14,926 nucleotides of DNA. Origin: DASYML01 sp034665545 (GTDB lineage Bacteria; Acidobacteriota; Blastocatellia; Pyrinomonadales; Pyrinomonadaceae). Shown here in pieces: positions 6,625-13,480 of the stretch; positions within the stretch are counted from its first letter, which is position 1; every line of letters starts with the position of its first letter. The stretch spans positions 1 to 14,926 of the forward strand of contig JAXDFO010000216.1 in the NCBI GenBank assembly GCA_034665545.1, given 5' to 3'. The translations under genes and the position numbers were made by a program. The notes beneath the pieces were generated by a model. That model did no database searches and had not been told where the DNA came from. It worked only from the letters and a program-made list of their open reading frames with translations.

Positions 6625-7034
6625 TGGATTCTATACTCGACGCGCTGCCAGCGTCCCTCGCGTTCGTTGATACTAAAGGCGCGGAGCGTGGCCTGTGCGC
6701 CGTTGAGGCCAATAATAAAGTAAAAGGCCGACGGATGGTAAGCGAGCCGCACGTCCGTCTCGGAGGGCTGCGGGTCCGCCGAGCGCGGGTGCGAATGATA
6801 GATAGCCAGTATCTCTTCGCCGCGTTCGCGCATGCTTGTCTGCGCCGCGAACAACTCTACCGGCGCGGCCTCATAAGCTACGAGCGGAGAGCGCGAAGCG
6901 TTGCGCAGGCGATAGACGCTCCGCGCCGTGCCCTCTTCGATTGAGCCGCCGATCAGCCCGCAGCACTCCGCCGGATTCGCTTCGCGCGCGTGGGCGAATA
7001 TCTCTTCAACGTGCGCGCGCCAGAGCGTAATCAT
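6615..7034 (-). CDS. M67 family (JAMM/MPN) metallopeptidase
   Basis: A 139-residue single-domain JAMM zinc peptidase, presumed cytosolic. Bacterial members act as isopeptidases on ubiquitin-like tails or help sulfur-carrier-based biosynthesis; here the substrate is unknown. Catalytic residues are visible: E23 in PAECCGLIGG, H80 and H82 in IYHSHP, S91 and D94 in PSETD. The stretch between the second His and the Ser has eight residues, one more than the common HxH-x7-SxxD pattern, but every ligand is present. The start is the ATG at 7034, with TTGGAG 6 nt upstream; a TTG at 7049 is a less likely alternative. It begins 29 nt after the acyl-CoA dehydrogenase stop, so the two are probably co-transcribed. 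No ThiS/MoaD-like or E1-like gene is adjacent. Confidence 0.9.
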   Translation of the reverse strand: MITLWRAHVEEIFAHAREANPAECCGLIGGSIEEGTARSVYRLRNASRSPLVAYEAAPVELFAAQTSMRERGEEILAIYHSHPRSADPQPSETDVRLAYHPSAFYFIIGLNGAQATLRAFSINEREGRWQRVEYRIQDQ

Positions 7035-7063
7035 GCTCGACTCCAACAAGCATCGGGTTCGTC

Positions 7064-8248
<1,185 letters not shown>

Positions 8249-8333
8249 GTTCGTTATCTCTCCTCGTCATTAATAGGAAGTCAGTTGATAGTCATCAGAG
8301 ATTCGCCAGCAGTTCGTTGGTCCAAAAAAGTCT

Positions 8334-10142
8334 TTACTCTTTGACGACCTTCAACTTCAACTCCGCAAGTTGCGACGGGTCAACTTCGCCCGGCGCGTCA
8401 ATCATGAGGTCCGCCGCCGAGGCAGTCTTCGGAAACGCCATCAGGTCTCGTATATTGTCTATGCCCGTCAAAGACATCAACGTGCGTTCGATGCCGGAAG
8501 CGATACCGCCGTGCGGCGGCGTGCCGTATTCCAGCGCATCCAGGAAGAACCCGAAACGCTCGCGCGCCTTCTCCGGCGTCAATCCGAGAGCCTTGAAAAC
8601 AAGCCCCTGCACTTCCCTCTGATGTATACGAATCGAGCCGCCCGCGACCTCTATTCCATTAATCACTGCATCATAAGCCTTCGCGCGCAATTGGCCCAAT
8701 AATGCGGTCTCGCCATCTTCGACCGCGCGCCTGAGAAGCGGCAGGTCTTCATCGAGCGGGGCCGTGAACGGGTGATGCATCGCGTAATAACGATTATCAT
8801 CCTCGTGATACTCGAACATCGGAAACTCCGTCACCCACAACGGCGCATATGTTTTTTCAGGAATCAACTTTTCGCGCCGCGCGACCTCGTTGCGCAACGC
8901 GCCGAGACTGGCCGCGACCATCTTGGACTTGCCCGCCAAGATGAGCACGGCATCGCCCTTCTGCGCCCGGGCCAACTCGACAATCGCTTCAATCGCGGGT
9001 TGGCCCAACGCCTTCAAGAGCGATGACGAAAGCTCTTCGCCCAGCTTAATCCAGGCGAGCGCGCCCGCCCCGTAACGCTTCGCGTACTCCTGCAACTCGT
9101 CCAGCGCCTTGCGCGAGAGGGCCGCGCCCCCTGGCACGACGATGCCTTTGACCTCGCCGCCCGCTTCGAGCGCGGACGCGAAGGGAACGAACGTCGTGCC
9201 CTCCAATGCTGGTCCAAGATTGCGCAGTTCCATCTCGAAACGCAGGTCCGGCTTGTCCACGCCGTAACGCCTCAAGGCATCCGCGTAGCTCATGCGCGGG
9301 AACTGCGCTGGCAACTGTGCGCCGACCAGGCGGAAGACGCGCTGGTATAACCCTTCGACCAATTTATAGACGGCCTCGCGCGTGGCGAAGCTGAACTCCA
9401 CATCCAACTGCGTGAACTCCGGCTGGCGGTCAGCGCGCAAGTCTTCGTCTCTGAAGCAGCGCGCTATCTGGTAATACTTATCCAGGCCCGCGATCATGCA
9501 GAGTTGCTTGAAGAGTTGCGGCGACTGCGGGAGGGCGAAGAATTTTCCGGGCTGGATGCGCGACGGCACGATGTAATCGCGCGCGCCTTCGGGCGTTGAC
9601 TTAATCAGAATCGGCGTCTCGATATCCGTGAAGCCCTGCTCGTCCATGTAACGGCGAATCTCCGCCGTCAGGCGATGGCGAAGACGCAAGTTGGCCTGGA
9701 GTTGCGGGCGGCGCAAATCAAGGTAGCGATATTTCAAGCGCAGGTCTTCGCTCGCCAGGGCATCCGACGAGACAGTTTCGAGTTGAAAGGGGAGCGTGCG
9801 CGCGTCATTCAGGATGAGCAGTTCGCGCGCCTGCATCTCGACCTCGCCCGTCGCAATCTTCGGGTTACGTTGTCCTTCATCGCGCAGGACCACTTCGCCC
9901 GTCACGGCGATGACATACTCGCCGCGCACTTCCTTCGCCTTCGCATGTGCGGACGCCGCGCTCTCTTCGTTAAAGACGACTTGCGTGATACCGTCGCGGT
10001 CGCGCAAATCGAAGAACGTGAGTGGTCCAAAATCTCTGCGTCGCGCGACCCAGCCCATCAACGTGACGGTCTTCCCGACATCTTCACCACGCAAAGCCCC
10101 GCACGAATGCGTGCGCTGCAATTCACCAAGATGGTCCAACAT
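8334..10142 (-). CDS. aspS: Aspartyl-tRNA synthetase, bacterial type
   Basis: A 602-residue class II synthetase that attaches aspartate to tRNA in the cytoplasm. Seen: the N-terminal OB anticodon-binding domain (MGWVARRRDFGPLTFFDLRDRDG), the catalytic core with motif 2 (ARCFRDEDLRADRQPEFTQ, about 227-245), the bacterial GAD insertion (about 300-430), and motif 3 ending in GGIASGIERTLMSLTG (545-560), where R553 contacts ATP. The C-terminal FPKT(A)SAADLM block is typical. At the two positions that distinguish discriminating from non-discriminating enzymes, this protein has F38 (Leu in E. coli, His in non-discriminating forms) and G90 (Gly is the non-discriminating state), so its tRNA specificity is unresolved. 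The ATG start gives the expected N-terminus. The VOC gene ends 89 nt upstream, and no promoter is clear. Confidence 0.97.
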   Translation of the reverse strand: MLDHLGELQRTHSCGALRGEDVGKTVTLMGWVARRRDFGPLTFFDLRDRDGITQVVFNEESAASAHAKAKEVRGEYVIAVTGEVVLRDEGQRNPKIATGEVEMQARELLILNDARTLPFQLETVSSDALASEDLRLKYRYLDLRRPQLQANLRLRHRLTAEIRRYMDEQGFTDIETPILIKSTPEGARDYIVPSRIQPGKFFALPQSPQLFKQLCMIAGLDKYYQIARCFRDEDLRADRQPEFTQLDVEFSFATREAVYKLVEGLYQRVFRLVGAQLPAQFPRMSYADALRRYGVDKPDLRFEMELRNLGPALEGTTFVPFASALEAGGEVKGIVVPGGAALSRKALDELQEYAKRYGAGALAWIKLGEELSSSLLKALGQPAIEAIVELARAQKGDAVLILAGKSKMVAASLGALRNEVARREKLIPEKTYAPLWVTEFPMFEYHEDDNRYYAMHHPFTAPLDEDLPLLRRAVEDGETALLGQLRAKAYDAVINGIEVAGGSIRIHQREVQGLVFKALGLTPEKARERFGFFLDALEYGTPPHGGIASGIERTLMSLTGIDNIRDLMAFPKTASAADLMIDAPGEVDPSQLAELKLKVVKE

Positions 10143-10231
10143 AAATACGCTTTCCCGTTCTCAAACAGTTGTCCATTAATGACGGAAACTAAAAGACGCT
10201 TGCGCCTTCCCTTCAAAGCTTCCATTTTATC

Positions 10232-10609
10232 TTAAGCCCTTTGCGCAATCTCTATCCGATTCCCGCCGGGGTCGCACACGTAGAATCGCTTCCAACCTTC
10301 CATCGGTCGGTCGTCTGGAATAATCTCTATGCCCGCCGAGCGAAACGAGCTTTCAGCCGCCGCCGCGTCCCTCACCACGTAACAGACGTGACGCCTGCTC
10401 GCCGCCTGCCCCGTCGAGCCGTCATCAATCGAGAGATGCAATTGAACAGGGCCAATGCTGTACCAAGCCCCGCCCCGCTTCCGATTCTCTTCCGGCTTCG
10501 GAAGCTCCTCCAACCCCAGCACCGTCCCGTAAAAATGTTTCGCCTCCGCCTCAAGAGACCCCGGCACAGTCACGTTGACATGATTCAATTCTGTAATTTC
10601 GATACTCAT
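10232..10609 (-). CDS. VOC superfamily (glyoxalase/bleomycin-resistance-like) protein
   Basis: A 125-residue protein with two beta-alpha-beta-beta-beta halves: ITELNHVNVTVP...FYGTVLGLEE and RRHVCYVVRD...FYVCDPGGNRIEIAQ. The four expected metal-ligand positions are filled: H10, H58 (VQLHLSI), H74 and E120. The fold covers lyases, dioxygenases and resistance proteins, and this sequence alone does not choose among them; CDPGGNRIEI is shared by many. It begins 16 nt after the hisS stop on the same strand, so it is very likely co-transcribed. No strong Shine-Dalgarno is present (AAAAG only), which fits translational coupling to hisS. Confidence 0.9.
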   Translation of the reverse strand: MSIEITELNHVNVTVPGSLEAEAKHFYGTVLGLEELPKPEENRKRGGAWYSIGPVQLHLSIDDGSTGQAASRRHVCYVVRDAAAAESSFRSAGIEIIPDDRPMEGWKRFYVCDPGGNRIEIAQRA

Positions 10610-10625
10610 AACTTTTCAACGAGGA

Positions 10626-12011
10626 TCATTGTTTGCCTTTCAATCTTTCGCGGATGGTCTGTGCGAGAAGGTCTCTGCTGACGGTCTGTTGTTCGCCGGT
10701 GCTCATCTCTTTGAGGGAGACAAGGCCGCGCGCGCGCTCGTCCGCGCCGGGGACGACGACGAAGGGCACTTTCTGCGCCGCCGCATACTTCAACTGCTTT
10801 CCTAGCTTGTCCGCCTCCGGGTAGAGGTCAACGCGCAAGCCCGCGCCGCGCAACTCTCCCGCCAGGAGAAGCGAATCCGTTATCGAAGCCTCGTCCCAGA
10901 TAGTCAGCATCACGTCAGCCGGAGCCGATGCCAGCGACGCCGGAAACATCTCGCGCTCTGTCATGACGACGATGATGCGTTCCAGGCCCAGAGAGAAACC
11001 GCACGCCGGAACATACTGGCCCAGAAACATCCCGACCAGGTTATCGTAACGACCGCCGCCGCCGAGACTACCCGACAAATCCGGCACGCTAATCTCCATA
11101 ATCGCGCCCGTATAATATGAAAGCCCGCGCGCGAGTCTTGGGTCAATTTTTATATGTCCGTTAGCAGGAGTGGCCTTAGTAAGTTCAATAATCTGCTCCA
11201 GGTCTGTCAGACCTTTCTTCCCGTTCTCATGAGAACGAATGAAATCTGACAAACGTTCAATTGTCACGCTATTCAACGCCCTCTGTCCTGCTTCCCCCAT
11301 TACGGTGATGTCATCGTGAAGAGCTTGTAGAGAATCAACGAAAAGTCCCATCAACTCTTCGCAAGACTCCTGTGAGATGCCTCGTTGAATTAACTCTTTT
11401 GCCACGCCCTCGCGCCCTATCTTGTCCAGCTTATCGAGCGCGATGAGCGCATCAGCATGCTTATCCGATTCGACGCCAGCCGCGTCCAGCACGCCAGCCA
11501 AGACTTGCCTGTGATTGAGACGAATCGTGAAGTTCGTAAAACCCAACTTCGTCAGAGCCTCGCTCTGCGCCGCGCACAACTCCGCTTCGACAATCATCGA
11601 GCGCGAGCCGAGCACGTCCACGTCGCATTGATAAAACTCCCGGAACCTGCCGCGCGCGGGACGGTCAGCGCGCCACACTGGTTGAATCTGGTAACGCTTA
11701 AAAAATTTCGGCAACTGCGCCCTGTACTGCGCGACGACGCGCGCTAAGGGCACGGTCAGGTCGTAACGCAACGCGAGGTCGGCTTCGCCCGTCGTCTCAT
11801 GCACGCCGCGCTTCAAGATTTTGAAGATGAGTTGATTGCCCTCTTCGCCATACTTGCCCATCAATGTTTCTATATTCTCGACGGCGGGCGTCTCCAACGG
11901 CTCGAACCCGTAACGCTCATACACTTCCTTCACGACGCGAATCACATACTCGCGCCGCCTCACGTCCACCGGCAAAAAATCGCGCATCCCTCGCGCGGGC
12001 TGTGTCTTCAT
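10626..12011 (-). CDS. hisS: Histidyl-tRNA synthetase, eukaryote-like/long subtype
   Basis: A 461-residue class II synthetase. Seen: the N-terminal RGMRDFLP, GNQLIFKILKRG and LALRYDLTVPLARVVAQ (79-95), motif 2 VWRADRPARGRFREFYQCDVDVLG (112-135), the histidine-binding LARGLSYYTG, the glycine-rich GGGGRYDNLVGMF, motif 3 FSLGLERI, and a C-terminal anticodon-binding domain with YPEADKLGKQLKYA. The YDLTVPLAR and FREFYQCD wording is that of the eukaryotic and Bacteroidetes-type enzymes, not the E. coli HisS type (LRPEGTAG, RQFHQLG). The insertion domain, residues about 204-283, is encoded by DNA of only about 45% GC, while the flanks are about 60%. The ATG has no Shine-Dalgarno of its own and is preceded by a heptamer hairpin and a possible leader ORF. 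The VOC gene follows after 16 nt. Confidence 0.97.
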   Translation of the reverse strand: MKTQPARGMRDFLPVDVRRREYVIRVVKEVYERYGFEPLETPAVENIETLMGKYGEEGNQLIFKILKRGVHETTGEADLALRYDLTVPLARVVAQYRAQLPKFFKRYQIQPVWRADRPARGRFREFYQCDVDVLGSRSMIVEAELCAAQSEALTKLGFTNFTIRLNHRQVLAGVLDAAGVESDKHADALIALDKLDKIGREGVAKELIQRGISQESCEELMGLFVDSLQALHDDITVMGEAGQRALNSVTIERLSDFIRSHENGKKGLTDLEQIIELTKATPANGHIKIDPRLARGLSYYTGAIMEISVPDLSGSLGGGGRYDNLVGMFLGQYVPACGFSLGLERIIVVMTEREMFPASLASAPADVMLTIWDEASITDSLLLAGELRGAGLRVDLYPEADKLGKQLKYAAAQKVPFVVVPGADERARGLVSLKEMSTGEQQTVSRDLLAQTIRERLKGKQ

Positions 12012-12016
12012 CGATG

Positions 12017-12098
12017 CAGGAGTCAGGAGCCAGGAGCCAGAAGCCAGAAGAAAAACGATAACATGCTCTTCATCCTGGCTCCTGTCTCCTGGCTCCTG
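12017..12098. repeat. Heptamer-repeat inverted repeat between the carbonic anhydrase gene and hisS
   Basis: Left arm 12017-12040 pairs with right arm 12075-12098 over 24 positions, with one G-T wobble and one mismatch, around a 34-nt loop. Each arm is built from tandem 7-mers: CAGGAGT, CAGGAGC, CAGGAGC, CAGAAGC on the left and CCTGGCT, CCTGTCT, CCTGGCT, CCTGGCT on the right. The hairpin begins 3 nt after the carbonic anhydrase stop and ends 5 nt before the hisS ATG in the direction of transcription. It has no T-tract for either strand. The arrangement resembles the short tandemly repeated heptamers of cyanobacteria. Confidence 0.8.
12023..12073 (-). CDS. Possible 16-codon leader ORF upstream of hisS
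   Basis: The ATG at 12073 is preceded by AGGAG with a 5-nt spacer. The frame encodes MKSMLSFFFWLLAPGS and stops at 12023-12025, 11 nt before the hisS ATG. It lies almost wholly inside the heptamer hairpin (the loop and the hisS-proximal arm), so the AGGAG comes from a repeat unit. It contains no histidine, so it is not a classical his attenuator. Translation through it would open the hairpin, and hisS has no Shine-Dalgarno of its own, so coupling is conceivable. A chance ORF is equally possible. Confidence 0.2.
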   Translation of the reverse strand: MKSMLSFFFWLLAPGS

Positions 12099-12101
12099 GC
12101 T

Positions 12102-12611
12102 TCATCCTTCCCTATACACCTTCGTATATTCGATGTAGTTCTTCCAGTAGACTTCCAGGCCAGCGACCTCTGCTTCAGTGAGCGGGCGTTTGACGCGCCC
12201 GGGTTGGCCCATCACGAGCGAGCGCGGGGGCACTTGCGTGCCGGGCGAAACCAGCGAGCCTGCGGCGACGAGCGATTGCGCGCCGATGCGTACGCCGTCC
12301 ATCAAAATCGCGCCGATGCCGACGAGCGAGCCGCGCTCCACATAGCAACCGTGCAGCGTCGCGTTATGGCCCACCGTCACCTCGTCTTCGAGAATAGTCG
12401 CGTGCGTGCCGTTGCTAACGTGGACCACCGTTCCGTCCTGAATATTGGTCCTGTTACCGATGCGTATGTGAAAGACATCGCCGCGCACCACCGCGTTGAA
12501 CCAGACGGACGACTCTTCGCCGATAATCACGTCGCCGATAACCTGCGCGCTCTCTTCTATAAAGGCCGTCGGATGAATCTGCGGGCGCGTGCCCCTGTAT
12601 GCTCTAATCAT
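12102..12611 (-). CDS. Gamma-carbonic anhydrase-like left-handed beta-helix protein (YrdA/PaaY type)
   Basis: A 169-residue hexapeptide-repeat protein, starting with MIRAYRGTRPQIHPTAFI as in the YrdA/PaaY/CaiE group. Residues that match the Cam active site are present: R43 and D45 (VVRGDVFHIRIG), Q58 and D59 (NIQDGTVVHV), and the three zinc histidines H64, H82 and H87 (VTVGHNATLHGC). It could therefore hydrate CO2, although many such proteins show weak or no activity and may act as thioesterases (PaaY). The C-terminus (PLTEAEVAGLEVYWKNYIEYTKVY) is the usual trimer-stabilising helix. The frame is open upstream to 12770, but the added 53 residues do not resemble the family, so the start is placed at 12611 despite a weak ribosome site. 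Confidence 0.92.
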   Translation of the reverse strand: MIRAYRGTRPQIHPTAFIEESAQVIGDVIIGEESSVWFNAVVRGDVFHIRIGNRTNIQDGTVVHVSNGTHATILEDEVTVGHNATLHGCYVERGSLVGIGAILMDGVRIGAQSLVAAGSLVSPGTQVPPRSLVMGQPGRVKRPLTEAEVAGLEVYWKNYIEYTKVYREG

Positions 12612-12831
12612 TTTTGTCTCACACAATAAGCCAAAATCCCCTGCTCCAAGCCTCTTTAAGTGAAAGCGAAAACGGTAACATGTGCCAAGCACAAGAGCAA
12701 GAGCAAGCAGGAAGCCGGAAGGCTGTGAGATGAAAGAGCGATGAACCATCTTGAATAGCTCATCTCTCATCCTTCATCCCAACGCCTTCATGCTTGCTTT
12801 TCATCTGTGTGCGTGAGAAAGTCTGCGCGGG
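12612..12831. promoter_or_regulatory. Divergent intergenic region between the carbonic anhydrase and lipoprotein genes
   Basis: These 220 nt must hold promoters for both directions. I see no convincing -35/-10 pair. The region is of mixed composition and contains short repeats (AGAGCAAGAGCAAGC near 12694-12708) and the heptamer inverted repeat at 12727-12780. Confidence 0.4.
12727..12780. repeat. Second heptamer-type imperfect inverted repeat
   Basis: Three tandem heptamers TCATCTC, TCATCCT and TCATCCC occupy 12760-12780. The left arm 12727-12744 starts with GAGATGA, the exact complement of TCATCTC, and continues with a related GATGA-containing sequence. The arms are of unequal length and pair imperfectly around a loop of about 15 nt. 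It shares the 7-bp period, but not the sequence, of the hairpin before hisS. Confidence 0.45.
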
Positions 12832-13452
12832 ATGCGTGGGGCCATGATGAAGAGTGTGGATGCAGGGCGCAGGCTGGCGTTGGCGGCGGCATGGTGCGCG
12901 GCGCTATTGACGTTGATGCTATTGCTGGAGGGATGCGGCGGCTCGCTCTACAAGGTCAAGCCGGTCGTGGCTGGACCAATTAAAGAGACTGGCAAGGTGG
13001 CGGAGGCGGGCGGCTTGAGTTTGCGCGCAGTGCCTCTGCTGGCGGACGAGGAGAGCCAGGAGTTATTCGAGTCGAATTTGCCTCTCGCCGGATTGTTGCC
13101 CGTGCGCGTCGAAATCACGAACACGAGCGGCGCGCCGATTCTACTCAAGCGCATGCGCTTTCGCCTCAGCGACGAGGCGGGCCGCAAATGGCAAGAGCGT
13201 AACGCCAAGCAGGTCGTCTCGCGCATCCTCAAGGCCGACCAGGTAACGCTCTATAATCCTCACGCGCGCGCGAGTTTCGCGGAAGCTTTCAGCCGCCACG
13301 CGCTCGATACCGCAACGCCTCTCGCCGCTTCTGAACGACGGCAGGGACTCATCTTTTTCCAGACCCCGAAGAAAGAGCCTGTCGAAAGCCCGCGCGCGCT
13401 CGTCCTCTCCATAGAAGGCTTAGAGCAACCTCTATCGCTGCGCTTGAATTGA
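12832..13452 (+). CDS. Putative small lipoprotein of unknown function
   Basis: A 206-residue protein not recognised as a named family. The N-terminus has basic residues (MKSVDAGRR), a hydrophobic stretch (LALAAAWCAALLTLMLLL) and LLEGC-GG, which reads as a lipobox with an unusual Glu at -2. The mature protein would begin at that Cys (about residue 35) and be anchored to a membrane. The remainder is a single globular region rich in beta-strand-like segments (LLPVRVEITNTSGAPILLKRMRFRLSDEAGRKW, RQGLIFFQTPKKEP, RALVLSIEGL), with the look of an immunoglobulin-like or DUF4352-like extracellular fold; this is inference. In-frame ATGs at 12832, 12844 and 12847 compete. GTGGGG before the latter two is the only Shine-Dalgarno-like run, so the true start may be 12844 or 12847. 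It converges with the next gene, with 28 nt between stop codons. Confidence 0.75.
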   Translation: MRGAMMKSVDAGRRLALAAAWCAALLTLMLLLEGCGGSLYKVKPVVAGPIKETGKVAEAGGLSLRAVPLLADEESQELFESNLPLAGLLPVRVEITNTSGAPILLKRMRFRLSDEAGRKWQERNAKQVVSRILKADQVTLYNPHARASFAEAFSRHALDTATPLAASERRQGLIFFQTPKKEPVESPRALVLSIEGLEQPLSLRLN

Positions 13453-13480
13453 ACGGCGGACTGACTTCGCAAGCCGCACC

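Noticed and set aside
12017..12098. CRISPR-like or insertion-sequence end interpretation of the heptamer repeats
   Set aside because: Units are 7 bp without spacers, no cas or transposase gene is present, and no target duplication is seen.
11799..12629. 276-residue + frame across hisS, the spacer and the carbonic anhydrase gene
   Set aside because: It crosses two clear minus-strand genes and the hairpin; a chance open frame.
12612..12770. 53-residue N-terminal extension of the carbonic anhydrase-like protein
   Set aside because: The family starts at MIRAYRG; the extension is unrelated to it and overlaps the heptamer repeat.
13453..13480. Terminator between the lipoprotein gene and the 353-residue gene
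   Set aside because: Only a 4-bp CGGC/GCCG pairing is possible, with no T-run.
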